Source of the DNA: Psychrilyobacter atlanticus DSM 19335
GTDB lineage: Bacteria > Fusobacteriota > Fusobacteriia > Fusobacteriales > Fusobacteriaceae
Assembly: GCF_000426625.1 (NCBI RefSeq)
Contig: NZ_KE384548.1
Span: 896,835 to 960,834, forward strand
Direction of reading: 5' to 3'
Length of the DNA: 64,000 nt
Part shown: positions 1 through 9,501 of the stretch, piece by piece
Layout: each line of letters opens with the position of its first letter
Position numbering within the stretch: the stretch's first letter is position 1
Translations under genes and position numbers: made by a program
The notes under the pieces: generated by a model
What the model was told of the DNA's origin: nothing
What the model saw: the letters and a program-made list of their open reading frames with translations, nothing else
Database searches by the model: none

Positions 1-487
1 GAACTATTGCCATAGTTAATAATACTAAAGCTACCATTACATACAACTGTGCCCCTTGCATTAATTTCCCATCAACTTTAAATTGATTTAATTGAGCTAG
101 GAAGATTACGATGGCTAAACCATTTACAAATCCTAAAATTACTGGATGAGGAATCATACGTGCAAATTTCCCTAATTTAAATACACCTGTTAGTATTTGT
201 ATTAACCCCATCAATACCACTGTGGCAAATAGATATTCTACCCCATGTCTGGCAACTAGAGCTACAAAAACTACAGCTACACTTCCTGCTGCTCCAGAGA
301 TCATCCCAGGTCGTCCCCCAAATATTGCAGCACAAAGACCGATGATAACCGATGCATGAAGACCTATTAATGGATCGATTCCAGCTACAAAAGCAAAAGC
401 TATAACTTCTGGAACCAGAGCTAAAGCTACTGTAATACCTGCAAGAACTTCATTCTTGAGGTTTATATTACGAATTATTGATATCAT
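1..487 (-). CDS. SulP-family anion transporter, N-terminal part (3' end cut by window)
   Basis: Reading the minus strand from an ATG at 487 gives about 162 open codons that run off the left edge. A GGGAGGA ribosome binding site lies at 491-497. The protein begins [17 protein letters not shown] and continues with the SulP hallmark [18 protein letters not shown], then a glycine-rich [16 protein letters not shown] segment and further hydrophobic helices. These are the first membrane helices of the SulP/SLC26 family, which moves sulfate, bicarbonate or other anions across the inner membrane. The substrate cannot be told from this part, and the C-terminal STAS domain, if present, is outside the window. 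A second, complete SulP gene lies at 36757-38391. Partial only because of the window boundary. Confidence 0.88.
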   Translation of the reverse strand, partial: MISIIRNINLKNEVLAGITVALALVPEVIAFAFVAGIDPLIGLHASVIIGLCAAIFGGRPGMISGAAGSVAVVFVALVARHGVEYLFATVVLMGLIQILTGVFKLGKFARMIPHPVILGFVNGLAIVIFLAQLNQFKVDGKLMQGAQLYVMVALVLLTMAIV

Positions 488-599
488 TTTTCCTCCCTAT
501 TTTTTAAAAACATATAATTTTATATACAAACAGCATTGTATCATTTTCTTTAAACTTTTACAACTTTTCTTAGATAAATCTTAGGAATTTAAACCTTAT

Positions 600-629
600 A
601 AAAAAATAGGGTAGATAAATCTACCCTAT
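600..629 (-). terminator. Rho-independent terminator after plsC
   Basis: An inverted repeat (ATAGGGTAGA at 606-615 and its complement at 620-629) forms a 10-bp stem. On the minus strand it is followed by a T-run, just downstream of the plsC stop. Confidence 0.8.
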
Positions 630-635
630 CCCTAA

Positions 636-1364
636 TTATCTGTTGTAATTATTTACGATTATTTCCTTAACTACATTATGAATATTCTTTAAACCTTCTC
701 TATCATAATTTTTGGTATCCACTACCTTCCCAATGATCAATTTGACATTTTTATTTTTAAACATCTTAACACTCTTTTTATTTTGAATATCATATGTTCC
801 TTTTAATGTGATTGGTATAATCTTTGCCTTAGAGTCAATGGCCACTTTAAACCCACCATTTTTAAATTCTCCTATCTCTCCAGTATCAGATCTAGTTCCT
901 TCTGGAAAAACCAGCATAGGATAACCATCTTTAATAAATTTCACAGATTTTCTTATAGCTTTAATCCCTTCTCTAGGATTTTTTCTGTCTATAAATATGG
1001 AGTTAGTAATTGGTATCCAAGTTTTAAAAAACATCCAAGTTTCCATCTCTTTTTTAGCCATAAATCCGGGTACAAAAGGGAAATAGCCTTGAATAGCAGG
1101 AATATCTATATTACTTTGATGGTTGGATATTAAAACCATAGGTTCATCCATAGAAAGACTTTTAAACTCATCCTCGTCTTCATAGACCACTTCTACTTTA
1201 GAATTAGTCCTCTCAATAATTCCCCTTCCAAATCCTCTAAATAAATCTCTAGCATAAAAAACACGATCTTTTTCATCATCTATTTTTTTCACCTTAGACA
1301 ATTTAAATATGTTCAGTTTTAAAAAGTATAAAAATCCAAATAATGTTACTCTTAATAATGTCAT
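636..1364 (-). CDS. plsC: 1-acyl-sn-glycerol-3-phosphate acyltransferase (PlsC family)
   Basis: Transfers an acyl group to the sn-2 position of lysophosphatidic acid to make phosphatidic acid at the inner membrane. The catalytic NHX4D box is NHQSNID at residues 81-87, and the glycerophosphate-binding FPEGTRS box is at 153-159. Both are intact and about 70 residues apart, as in the family. A hydrophobic N-terminal stretch could act as a membrane anchor. The 242-residue length is typical. The ATG at 1364 follows AGGAGG at 1371-1376. It is followed by its own terminator and lies downstream of a cardiolipin synthase gene, so both genes serve phospholipid synthesis. A related lysophospholipid acyltransferase role is possible. 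Confidence 0.92.
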   Translation of the reverse strand: MTLLRVTLFGFLYFLKLNIFKLSKVKKIDDEKDRVFYARDLFRGFGRGIIERTNSKVEVVYEDEDEFKSLSMDEPMVLISNHQSNIDIPAIQGYFPFVPGFMAKKEMETWMFFKTWIPITNSIFIDRKNPREGIKAIRKSVKFIKDGYPMLVFPEGTRSDTGEIGEFKNGGFKVAIDSKAKIIPITLKGTYDIQNKKSVKMFKNKNVKLIIGKVVDTKNYDREGLKNIHNVVKEIIVNNYNR

Positions 1365-1442
1365 CGCTTTCCTCCTAGCTTTTAAATTACACCTGTCATC
1401 TTAACATCTTAAGCCAGTAAAGTCAACGGATATAAGTTTTTT

Positions 1443-2882
1443 TTACATTATAGGTGAAAGGAGTTTTGAAACCGATTCTTTAAACCGGATTACGAATTTT
1501 CTATTCTTATATTTTTTAGAAGTAATCAGGGTAGACTTTCCAATATCCTCTAAAAAAGCATCCTTTAATTGAAGTGCTATCTCAGGATCGTAGATAAAAA
1601 CATTTATCTCAAAATTCAGTAAAAAACTCCTGATATCCATATTAGTAGACCCAATAGTACAAATTTCATCATCAACTATTACAACTTTAGAGTGTAAAAA
1701 TCCATTGTCATAGGTATAGCATCTAGCCCCTAATTTAACCAGATCTCCGATATAGGAAAGGGTTGCCCAGTAGACAAAAATATGGTCAGGTTTAGAAGGA
1801 ATCATGATATTTACTTCTATCCCACCCATAACAGCAATTTTTAAGGCATTTAATACGGTCTCATCAGGGATAAAATATGGTGTCTGTATATAGATATTTT
1901 TTTTTGCTCCTGTAATCATCTTAAAGATACCATTTTTTATAAATGGTTCTTCATAGTCCGGACCGCTGCTTACTATCTGTAAATCACTATGGCCGCTGCT
2001 TTTTTCAAAGTGTAGATAATCATCTATAGAGTAATTTAATTTTTTCTTCCTCCTCTTAAAGAGAGATTTTTGCTCCCTCATAAAATCCAGGTTTATTAAA
2101 AATTCTTTTTCTAATCCTAAAACACCAGATCCTTTTATCCGAAGGTGTGTATCCCTCCAATAACCAATTTTTTTATTTTTTCCTAAATATTCATCTCCTA
2201 TATTCATGCCGCCTAAAAAACCACACTTCCCATCAACTAAAACTATTTTTTTATGAGTTCTATAGTTAGCCCTCAGTCCGAATCGGGAAAATAATGGAGG
2301 AAAAAAGTTAAGCACTTCCCCTCCTGCATCCTGAAGTCTTTGAAAAAAACTATTGGATACGTGAATACAACCCATACCATCATAGATCAACTTTACCTCT
2401 ACTCCATTTTTAGCTTTATTTATTAGCAGATCCATAATTTCATTACCTATATCATCATTTTCGAAGATATAGTATTCCATATGAATATATCTTTCAGCTG
2501 AACTGATCGATTCTTTGAGATCCTTAAAGAGGTTCTCCCCATGATTATATAATTTAATCTCATTTTTGGTTCTTAAATAGGCATGATTTTTTACATTAAA
2601 TAACTGAATCAAATTATTCTGCGGATGGGAGCTTGTATCGCTCACTATGTCCTGTTTAAATTTTTTCTTATCAAATGAAAATTTCTTATAATATTTACGG
2701 GTAAATCGCCTCTTTCTCAAACTTAATCCAAAAAAAAGATAGAGAATAAAGCCAAATATATGAGTTAAACTAAGGATAAGAATCCATATTATAGTACTTG
2801 TATTTTTTCTTTTTTCAAAGAATATAATAATAATAATAAAGATAATATTTAGTATATAAACCCCTGTAAAAATACTATTCAT
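1443..2882 (-). CDS. cls: Cardiolipin synthase (phospholipase D superfamily)
   Basis: Condenses two phosphatidylglycerols to cardiolipin at the inner membrane. The protein starts with two hydrophobic helices (residues about 1-55). It then carries two PLD catalytic HxKxxxxD motifs: HKKIVLVD near residue 210, followed by GGMNIGDEY, and HSKVVIVD near residue 397, followed by GSTNMDIRS. The 479-residue length matches bacterial ClsA-type enzymes. Its 5' end overlaps the stop of the upstream DUF1499 lipoprotein gene by eight bases, so the two are probably translationally coupled. Confidence 0.95.
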   Translation of the reverse strand: MNSIFTGVYILNIIFIIIIIFFEKRKNTSTIIWILILSLTHIFGFILYLFFGLSLRKRRFTRKYYKKFSFDKKKFKQDIVSDTSSHPQNNLIQLFNVKNHAYLRTKNEIKLYNHGENLFKDLKESISSAERYIHMEYYIFENDDIGNEIMDLLINKAKNGVEVKLIYDGMGCIHVSNSFFQRLQDAGGEVLNFFPPLFSRFGLRANYRTHKKIVLVDGKCGFLGGMNIGDEYLGKNKKIGYWRDTHLRIKGSGVLGLEKEFLINLDFMREQKSLFKRRKKKLNYSIDDYLHFEKSSGHSDLQIVSSGPDYEEPFIKNGIFKMITGAKKNIYIQTPYFIPDETVLNALKIAVMGGIEVNIMIPSKPDHIFVYWATLSYIGDLVKLGARCYTYDNGFLHSKVVIVDDEICTIGSTNMDIRSFLLNFEINVFIYDPEIALQLKDAFLEDIGKSTLITSKKYKNRKFVIRFKESVSKLLSPIM

Positions 2883-3309
2883 AGAATCGCACTCTTATTT
2901 TTTCCATTCTTTTTCTATTTACTCCAAAATCACTATACCCGGTTCTAGCCAAAGATCTGATATGGATAATATTTTTGTCCTTAGGAAAGTAAAACTCTAC
3001 ATCATCTACAAATTTAAAGAACGATGATCTTACCTTAGCATGAATATATTCATCACTTTCTTCTACGATACTGGTATTTTTTAATTCTTTTAAAATGACA
3101 GTGATTTTTTCTATAGCCAACTCTCTTGTAATATTATTATAAACAATAGGCTCTATATAGTGAGAGTCCTCCTTAATAGCCATAGAAGACACGCAGTTTG
3201 GACTGGTTGGACATGGGTAAAATTTCCCCTCAATTACTCCTGTTTCTTTTTTTATAGCAGAGGTACATCCTACAAGTAATAGCAGTGATAGTGTCAGCAT
3301 ATATTTCAT
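2875..3309 (-). CDS. DUF1499-family lipoprotein
   Basis: A 144-residue predicted lipoprotein. The signal peptide MKYMLTLSLLLLVGC ends in a lipobox (LVGC), so Cys15 would be lipidated. The mature part matches DUF1499 by its order of conserved blocks: CPTSPNCVSS near the start, DDVEFYFP in the middle, and RSLARTGYSDFGVNRKR near the C-terminus. The molecular function of the family is not known. A GGAGGAAG ribosome binding site precedes the ATG at 3309. It is the first gene of a likely operon with cls, overlapping it by eight bases, which suggests an envelope role. Confidence 0.85.
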   Translation of the reverse strand: MKYMLTLSLLLLVGCTSAIKKETGVIEGKFYPCPTSPNCVSSMAIKEDSHYIEPIVYNNITRELAIEKITVILKELKNTSIVEESDEYIHAKVRSSFFKFVDDVEFYFPKDKNIIHIRSLARTGYSDFGVNRKRMEKIRVRFYE

Positions 3310-3414
3310 AATCTTCCTCCTTGTATTCTACACACATTTTTAACTCTTATTTTAAATAGATCTTTTCTCAGTCTAAGTATACCCAAGTTTAGCCTAAGAT
3401 TCAATTAATTTAAT

Positions 3415-3547
3415 GTGAAAAACAACGTGATGTCATATCTAAATAAACATATTCTAAACCTTTATAACTTTTGTTTGGTCTGTAATTTTTACCTTAAAAC
3501 TATTTATTGGTGTCTTTGCAGATATGATTTCTTAGATAATAAAAAAA
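3415..3547 (+). repeat. Dispersed intergenic repeat, copy A (diverged, near full length)
   Basis: This stretch aligns with copies at 7797-7890, 24313-24340, 41763-41823 and 56041-56197. Shared blocks are AACAACGTGATGTCA, a CTAAAcctTTATAAcTTTT block, and a closing TTCTTAGATAATAAAAAA that matches copy E almost exactly. The closing A-run abuts the aspA terminator hairpin. No open reading frame is present. Family and function are unknown. Confidence 0.65.
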
Positions 3548-3569
3548 GGGGCCAGAAAATTCCAGCCCC
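3541..3569 (-). terminator. Rho-independent terminator after aspA
   Basis: On the minus strand GGGGCTGGAA pairs with TTCTGGCCCC (two G-U wobbles) over 3548-3569 and is followed by seven T's. Confidence 0.85.
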
Positions 3570-3586
3570 CAATAATTAAATTAAAA

Positions 3587-5011
3587 CTATTTATTCTTTT
3601 TTTTCAATAATTCTTTTCCAGAGATTCCAGGATTAGTCATATTATACACATCTAATATAACATCTAATTCCTCATTAGTTAATAATCCTTTTTCTACTGT
3701 AAGTTCTCTTACAGTTCTTCCAGTTTTTAATGATTCTTTAGCAACTATAGATGCATTTTCATATCCTACATGAGGATTGATAGCAGTGATGATTCCAATT
3801 GAATTTTGAACCATCTCTTCAGTTCTCTCTGCATTAGGAGTAATTCCTTTGATACAGTTATAGTTAAGTGTTTGAGCACCATTTTTTAAGATTTGGATAG
3901 ATTGGAATAAGTTGAAGAACAACACTGGTTCAAATACATTTAATTCCAATTGTCCAGCTTCTGCAGCCTTAGTTATTGTAAGGTCATTTCCAAATATTTG
4001 GAAAGAAACTTGATTCATTACTTCAGGTATAACAGGATTTACTTTTCCTGGCATAATAGATGATCCTGGTTGTTTCATAGGTAAATTGATCTCAAAGAAT
4101 CCAGCTCTAGGTCCAGATGCCATCAATCTAAGGTCATTTGCCATCTTAGATAAGTTTACAGCACACACTTTTAATGCCGATGATAACCATACAAAACCAT
4201 CTAAGTTTCTAGTTCCATCTACAAGGTCTGTACTCTGCTTAAAGTCCATCCCAGTTACTTCACCTAATTTAGCAGCGATATCCTTTACATATGTAGTATC
4301 TGCATTTAATCCAGTTCCTACAGCTGTAGCTCCCATATTAACAAAGTAAAAATCTTCCAATGTTTCCTTTATTCTTTTTATATCTCTTCTTATAGGTCTA
4401 GCATAAGCTTTAAATTCTTGTCCTAATCTAATAGGGATAGCATCTTGAAGATGAGTTCTTCCCATTTTGATAACATGGTCAAATTCTGCTCCTTTTTCAT
4501 ATAAAGATTCTTTTAAACCTTCTAATTCACTTAATAGTGACTCACATAACTGTATTACAGTTAATTTTCCACTTGTAGGAATTACATCATTTGTTGATTG
4601 CCCATAATTAACATGATCATTAGGAGTAACAAATTCATATTTACCTAATTTCCCACCCATAAGTTCATTGGCTCTATTAGCAATAACTTCGTTGATATTC
4701 ATATTCATAGAAGTTCCTGCTCCACCTTGAATTACATCTGTGATAAATTGATCTTGGAATTTCCCATCTATGATCTCTTCACTAGCTTGAATCATAGCGT
4801 CAGCAACATCTTTCTCTATTACTCCAGCTTCTGAGTTCATAAGTGATGTAGCTTTCTTTACCATTGCCATTGATTTAATAAATGTAGATGATAATTTGTA
4901 TCCTGTGATACCAAAGTTATTTCTTGCTCTAAGTGATTGGATTCCATAATATGCATTTGCAGGGACTTCCATTGTTCCCAATGAGTCTCCTTCAGTCCTA
5001 AATTTAATCAT
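3587..5011 (-). CDS. aspA: Aspartate ammonia-lyase (aspartase)
   Basis: Deaminates L-aspartate to fumarate and ammonia in the cytoplasm. It belongs to the fumarase/aspartase superfamily. The signature GSSIMPGKVNPVIPEV near residues 317-332 is the aspartase form (class II fumarases have NPTQ), and LNVFEPVLFFNLF is also aspartase-like. GATAVGTGLNA and TPNDHVNYGQSTND substrate-binding blocks are intact. The 474-residue length is typical. The ATG at 5011 follows AAAAGGGGAATT. It lies downstream of malic enzyme on the same strand with a 177-base gap and has its own terminator. Together with fumarase and malic enzyme in this block it would feed aspartate to pyruvate or, through fumarate, to succinate. 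Confidence 0.93.
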   Translation of the reverse strand: MIKFRTEGDSLGTMEVPANAYYGIQSLRARNNFGITGYKLSSTFIKSMAMVKKATSLMNSEAGVIEKDVADAMIQASEEIIDGKFQDQFITDVIQGGAGTSMNMNINEVIANRANELMGGKLGKYEFVTPNDHVNYGQSTNDVIPTSGKLTVIQLCESLLSELEGLKESLYEKGAEFDHVIKMGRTHLQDAIPIRLGQEFKAYARPIRRDIKRIKETLEDFYFVNMGATAVGTGLNADTTYVKDIAAKLGEVTGMDFKQSTDLVDGTRNLDGFVWLSSALKVCAVNLSKMANDLRLMASGPRAGFFEINLPMKQPGSSIMPGKVNPVIPEVMNQVSFQIFGNDLTITKAAEAGQLELNVFEPVLFFNLFQSIQILKNGAQTLNYNCIKGITPNAERTEEMVQNSIGIITAINPHVGYENASIVAKESLKTGRTVRELTVEKGLLTNEELDVILDVYNMTNPGISGKELLKKKNK

Positions 5012-5188
5012 TTTAATTCCCCTTTTAATATTTAATTTTTTAAATTAAACTTACATAATAAATTATGCCTCTCTCCTAAATTAAATAGAAATATATATAA
5101 GTTTTATTTTAATTATTGATGTTTTATAATAATTAAATTTTTTTTAATACTAGATTTTTATTTAAATCTAATAATACTAAAATTTAAA

Positions 5189-6379
5189 TTATTGTTTTCT
5201 AATTAAGTTGTTCTCTATAGCTATTTTTTTAACAGTTTCAGCTACTACAGATGCTACTCTTTCATCAAATGGACTAGGAATAATGTAGTCTGCTCTTAAT
5301 TCCTCTTCCTTTAATACGTTAGCAATACCATATGCAGCTGCTATCTTCATCTCATCGTTAATTACTGTAGCTCCAGCTTCTAACGCACCTTTAAACAACC
5401 CTGGGAATGCCAATACATTGTTTACTTGGTTAGGATAATCTGATCTACCTGTTCCCACTACTGCTGCTCCAGCTTCTAACGCATCTTCAGGCATGATCTC
5501 AGGTGTAGGGTTTGCCATAGCTAAGATAATAGGATCTGTATTCATAGATCTAACCATATCTTTAGTTACCATTCCTGGTGCAGATACTCCTACAAATACG
5601 TCTGTTCCTTTAATCATTCCAGCAACTGTATCTTCCTCTAAGTTTTCTGGTGTATCTATAATATTTTGATCTAATAATTCCTTTACTAAGAATCTATATT
5701 TGTCATATTTATCCTGCGTTACAACACCTTTTGAGTTGTATGCGTATAATGATTTAACCCCTAATCCCTTAAGCATTCTAGCGATAGATGATCCAGCAGA
5801 ACCAGTTCCGATCATAGATACTCTTAGGTCAGAGATATTCTTTCCTAATAATTTACATGAATTTATTACTGCTGCTGTAGTAACTATTGCCGTACCATGT
5901 TGATCATCATGGAATACAGGAATATCTAACTCTTCGATTAATCTTCTTTCAATTTCAACACATTTAGGAGCTGCTATATCCTCTAAGTTTATTCCACCAA
6001 AAGTAGGTGCTAATAATTTACAAGTTCTGATAATTTCTTCAGTATCTGTAGTATCTAAACAGATAGGGAATGCGTCTACTCCTCCGAATTCTTTGAATAA
6101 AATTGCTTTTCCTTCCATTACTGGTAGTGCTGCTTCAGGACCGATATCTCCTAATCCTAATACTGCTGTACCATCAGTGATTACTGCTACCATGTTTCCT
6201 TTAGCTGTATACTTATAAACATCACTTTTATTTTCTGCTATTTTCTTACAAGGTTCTGCTACACCTGGTGAATAAGCTAAACTTAAATCCTCTCCATTTT
6301 TAACACTTACCTTTGAAATAACTTCAATTTTACCTCTGTTTTCGATGTGCAATTTTAACGATTCTTCATATACTGACAT
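5189..6379 (-). CDS. NAD(P)-dependent malic enzyme
   Basis: Oxidatively decarboxylates malate to pyruvate with reduction of NAD(P). The 396-residue protein is the short bacterial form. It has SLAYSPGVAEPC near the N-terminus, GDIGPEAALPVMEGKA with the catalytic Lys, the metal-binding FHDDQHGTA block near residue 155, and a Rossmann GTGSAGSS near residue 190. I cannot decide between NAD and NADP preference by eye. A CGGAGGAG ribosome binding site precedes the ATG at 6379. A 555-base divergent region separates it from the RpiR-type regulator, which is a reasonable candidate regulator of this gene and aspA. Confidence 0.93.
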   Translation of the reverse strand: MSVYEESLKLHIENRGKIEVISKVSVKNGEDLSLAYSPGVAEPCKKIAENKSDVYKYTAKGNMVAVITDGTAVLGLGDIGPEAALPVMEGKAILFKEFGGVDAFPICLDTTDTEEIIRTCKLLAPTFGGINLEDIAAPKCVEIERRLIEELDIPVFHDDQHGTAIVTTAAVINSCKLLGKNISDLRVSMIGTGSAGSSIARMLKGLGVKSLYAYNSKGVVTQDKYDKYRFLVKELLDQNIIDTPENLEEDTVAGMIKGTDVFVGVSAPGMVTKDMVRSMNTDPIILAMANPTPEIMPEDALEAGAAVVGTGRSDYPNQVNNVLAFPGLFKGALEAGATVINDEMKIAAAYGIANVLKEEELRADYIIPSPFDERVASVVAETVKKIAIENNLIRKQ

Positions 6380-6934
6380 AGTTATACTCCTCCGTTTTTC
6401 TTATTTTAATGACTCTTATCCTTAGTTTATCTCTATAAATGGTTTTTTACTAGCTTTTTTTAATTTATTTATTATTTTTTTAATTTTATAATTTCCTAAA
6501 TTAATTTTTCTAATCACGCTGATTTTTATCCATCTTATAGAAAACTTTCGAATTATTTTATATTGCTTTTCCAATATTTTTTATAATCATTGAAATAAAA
6601 TTCGACTTAATTCTAAACTATTTTACTTTTTTCATTCAAATTTAATGACCGTTAAAAAAATATGTACAATTTCAGTTTTTCTAACTAAATGTATATTACA
6701 AAAAGTCATAAAAAATGTCAATATATTTTTGAATAAAATTATTCATTTTTTTTATTTTGAAGAATTTAAATCTTAAAACGTTCAAAATGAGCAATCAAAT
6801 ATCAAATATAATCCCTTCTTTTACTTCTAGAATTCTTGACAAACGAGGAGAAAAATTATATCCTAAATCAAATATAAAAAAATAAGTTTTTTTAAGTAAA
6901 CAGGCTATTTTAAAGGTAATCAGAAGGAGGAGAC
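6380..6934. other. Long divergent intergenic region
   Basis: 555 very AT-rich bases between malic enzyme (minus) and the RpiR-type regulator (plus). I see no ORF, RNA gene or strong hairpin. A TTGACA lies at 6836-6841 upstream of the regulator, but the best -10 matches (TATATC, TATCCT) give 15- or 17-base spacers and are weak. The region probably holds both promoters and any operators. Confidence 0.4.
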
Positions 6935-7798
6935 ATGAAAAAAAACAAGTTTAATTTAGAAGAAAAAATTCAAAATATGGTATTAAATCTTCCACCAAAA
7001 CAGAGAAAGCTGGCAGGGTATATTTTGAAGAATCTGAAGCCGTGTGCCTTCATGACCTCTACAGCTTTAGGTACAGCTGCAGGAGTAAGTGAATCTACAG
7101 TAATAAGGTTTGCTTCATACATGGGATATAAAGGGTACCCTGATTTCCAACAGGAATTGAGAGAATCCCTGAAAAATGAATTATCTGCTTTGGATAAATT
7201 TTCCATAGAAAAAGTTGAAGATACATCTACCGCCTACCAGGAGATCTTTGAATCAGAGGTCGGAATAATCAACAGAACACTAAAAGAGTTATCTTCTGAA
7301 ACTTTTAATAATGCAGTAGAAGCTCTCTACGATAAGGAAAGTATCCTCACAGTGGGATTTAAGGGATCTTACTGCCTTTCTAGCTATGCAGGCTATAATC
7401 TTAGCAAGATTCATGCTAAGGTACTTATTATAGACGACTGGAACGAAAGATGGTTTAACTATTTAAATGATCTCAATGAGAATACAGCTGCTATACTCTT
7501 TGGATTTCCAAGGTATCCCCAGAATGTGTTAACGATCGCAGAAACTCTGAAAAAAAGAGGAGTACCTCTCATAGTAGTTACAGATAGTGTAGTTTCACCT
7601 TTAGCTGAGTATGCAGATTTCTTATTTATTATCCCTGTAAAAAAAGCCTTCTTTGTAGATCACCTTTCTGCAGTAATGTGTCTCATAAATGCTCTGATTT
7701 TTTCCCTTTCCTATAAAGATAAAGAAAAAACAGAAAAGTACCTCAAGAGATTTGAGAAATTTGTCAATGAAAATAATTTCTTTGTTAAAAGTGACTAA
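6935..7798 (+). CDS. MurR/RpiR-family transcriptional regulator
   Basis: A 287-residue regulator with the two-domain RpiR layout. The N-terminal helix-turn-helix (about residues 1-80) includes LGTAAGVSESTVIRFASYMGYKGYPDFQ, written here in two joined family blocks. The C-terminal SIS domain (about residues 120-260) includes ILTVGFKGS and LIVVTDS and would bind a phosphosugar or similar effector. An AGAAGGAGGAG site precedes the ATG. It is divergent from malic enzyme and aspA and next to fumarase, so control of C4-acid fermentation is a plausible inference. The family usually regulates sugar or amino-sugar genes, so this setting is less usual. Confidence 0.88.
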   Translation: MKKNKFNLEEKIQNMVLNLPPKQRKLAGYILKNLKPCAFMTSTALGTAAGVSESTVIRFASYMGYKGYPDFQQELRESLKNELSALDKFSIEKVEDTSTAYQEIFESEVGIINRTLKELSSETFNNAVEALYDKESILTVGFKGSYCLSSYAGYNLSKIHAKVLIIDDWNERWFNYLNDLNENTAAILFGFPRYPQNVLTIAETLKKRGVPLIVVTDSVVSPLAEYADFLFIIPVKKAFFVDHLSAVMCLINALIFSLSYKDKEKTEKYLKRFEKFVNENNFFVKSD

Positions 7799-7890
7799 AA
7801 AAGCAACGTGACGTTGCATCCAAACAAACACAATCTAAATTTTTATAATTTTTATCTCAAAACTCTATGTTTATGTAAATTTCTCAAACT
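7797..7890 (+). repeat. Dispersed intergenic repeat, copy B
   Basis: Begins at the regulator's stop codon. The core GCAACGTGACGTTGCATCC is nearly palindromic (GCAACG/CGTTGC). It is followed by AACAAACACAATCTAAA and a TTTTTATAATTTTTAT block that matches copy E closely. It ends against a terminator hairpin and lacks the 3' half of copies A and E. Confidence 0.7.
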
Positions 7891-7895
7891 AAAAA

Positions 7896-7930
7896 AATCC
7901 CTTACTTAACTAGTAGTTAAGTAAGGGATT
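7896..7930. terminator. Bidirectional terminator between regulator and fumarase
   Basis: A 16-bp perfect stem (7896-7911 with 7915-7930) with a three-base loop. It is flanked by an A-run on the left, which gives T's for the minus strand, so it best fits the end of fumB. It may also stop the convergent regulator transcript. Confidence 0.88.
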
Positions 7931-7982
7931 AGAAATAAAAAAATATTTATCCTATTAAATCTCTATAATTTTTTCTTTTTAA

Positions 7983-8531
7983 TTAATCTTCACGATTAAA
8001 TTCTTTTTGACCCATTTCATAAAGATCATTTCCATAGATGTCATTTATAACGATGGCAGGAAAATCTACTACTTCCATCTTTCTGATAGCTTCAGCTCCT
8101 AAATCATCATATGCAATAACTTCAGCTTTTTTAATAGATTTTGCTATAAGAGCTGCTGCTCCGCCTACTGCTGCAAAATATACAGCTTTATGTTTTTTTA
8201 TGTATCCTTTTACTTCATCACTTCTAGCACCCTTTCCAATCATTCCCTTTAATCCAACTTCAATTAATCTTGGTGCATATGGATCCATTCTATAAGAAGT
8301 TGTTGGTCCTGCACTTCCGATTGCATTTCCTGGCTTAGCAGGAGTTGGTCCTACATAATAAATTATTTGTCCCTTTGGATCAAATGGTAATTCTTTTCCT
8401 TCGTCCAATAATTTAACCAATCTTGCATGGGCTGCATCTCTTGCTGTATATATAGTTCCAGAGATCAGCACTGTATCTCCTGTTTTTAGTTTTTCTACAT
8501 CACTATCTTTTAATGGTGTTGTTAATTTCAT
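7983..8531 (-). CDS. fumB: Fumarate hydratase class I, beta (C-terminal) subunit
   Basis: The C-terminal half of the split, iron-sulfur class I fumarase that interconverts fumarate and malate. The 182-residue protein has GDTVLISGTIYTARDAAHAR at its start, the conserved GPTPAKPG and GSAGPTTSYRMD blocks, KGAR, and AVGGAAAL near residue 120. These fit the fumarase/tartrate dehydratase beta family. The neighbouring aspartase and malic enzyme make fumarase more likely than tartrate dehydratase. A TGGAGGTT site precedes the ATG at 8531. It lies 127 bases downstream of the alpha-subunit gene and ends at a strong terminator. Confidence 0.92.
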   Translation of the reverse strand: MKLTTPLKDSDVEKLKTGDTVLISGTIYTARDAAHARLVKLLDEGKELPFDPKGQIIYYVGPTPAKPGNAIGSAGPTTSYRMDPYAPRLIEVGLKGMIGKGARSDEVKGYIKKHKAVYFAAVGGAAALIAKSIKKAEVIAYDDLGAEAIRKMEVVDFPAIVINDIYGNDLYEMGQKEFNRED

Positions 8532-8658
8532 TCTATAACCTCCATATATTAAATTCTAAAATTCTTTTACGTTGAGTATTATAAATTAATTTAAAATACT
8601 CAATATAATTTTTTTATTCGCAGTTTAATTTATTAATCCCAATAATTTTAAGACACTC

Positions 8659-9501
8659 TTATAAGATTATTTCCTTATGTCTAGCAGCATGACAGTTTAA
8701 GTTAATGGCAACCGGTAATGACGCAATATGACAAGGGTAAGTTTCTACCTTTACTGATAATGCTGTATTTCTTCCACCTAATCCCATAGGTCCTACTCCT
8801 GTTTTATTTACTAACTCCAATAATTCATCTTCTAATTTAGCATTTATTGGATTAGAACTACTGTCATTAACGTCTCTCATTAAAGATTCTTTAGCTAACA
8901 ATGCAGCTTTTTCGAAAGAACCTCCGATTCCTACACCTACAATAATTGGAGGACATGGATTTCCACCAGCTTTTTTAATTGTTTCTACAACAAATTCTTT
9001 AATCCCTTCGATACCATCAGCTGGCTTTAGCATTCTTATAGCACTCATATTCTCACTTCCGCCGCCCTTTGGTGCTACGATAATCTTCACTTTATCGCTT
9101 CCAGGCACTAACTTAGTATGGATAATCCCAGGTGTGTTATCTTTTGTATTTACTCTATCCAATGGATCTTTTACAACTGATTTTCTCAAGAATCCTTTTT
9201 CATAACCTCTTCTGATTCCTTCATTTACAGCTTCATATATATCTCCATCCATATAAACCTCTGTACCAATTTCTAAAAATACTACTACTATTCCAGTATC
9301 CTGGCACATAGGCACTTCATTTTCTTGAGCAATTTCATGATTAGTTACAATTTGCTTTAATATATTTTTTCCTACAGGAGAATCTTCAGTTTCAGCAATT
9401 TTTTTTAAATTATTTAAAACATCAGAACCCAGGTAAAAATTTGCTTCCATACACATTTTTTCTACAGCATTCGTCACTTTATTTAAATCCAAATTTTTCA
9501 T
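8659..9501 (-). CDS. fumA: Fumarate hydratase class I, alpha (N-terminal) subunit
   Basis: The iron-sulfur subunit of two-subunit class I fumarase. Candidate cluster cysteines are in PMCQDTG, GGNPCPP and NLNCHAARH, in the order and spacing of the family. The glycine-rich KGGGSENMS is also present. I place the start at the ATG at 9501, giving 280 residues, because an AGAGGTGG ribosome binding site sits just upstream at 9506-9513. An in-frame ATG 27 bases further up would put that site inside the coding region. The enzyme class is oxygen-sensitive, which fits an anaerobe. Confidence 0.92.
   Translation of the reverse strand: MKNLDLNKVTNAVEKMCMEANFYLGSDVLNNLKKIAETEDSPVGKNILKQIVTNHEIAQENEVPMCQDTGIVVVFLEIGTEVYMDGDIYEAVNEGIRRGYEKGFLRKSVVKDPLDRVNTKDNTPGIIHTKLVPGSDKVKIIVAPKGGGSENMSAIRMLKPADGIEGIKEFVVETIKKAGGNPCPPIIVGVGIGGSFEKAALLAKESLMRDVNDSSSNPINAKLEDELLELVNKTGVGPMGLGGRNTALSVKVETYPCHIASLPVAINLNCHAARHKEIIL

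Noticed and set aside
3587..5011. Class II fumarase
   Set aside because: The signature continues NPVIPEV rather than NPTQ, and a separate two-subunit class I fumarase is encoded nearby.
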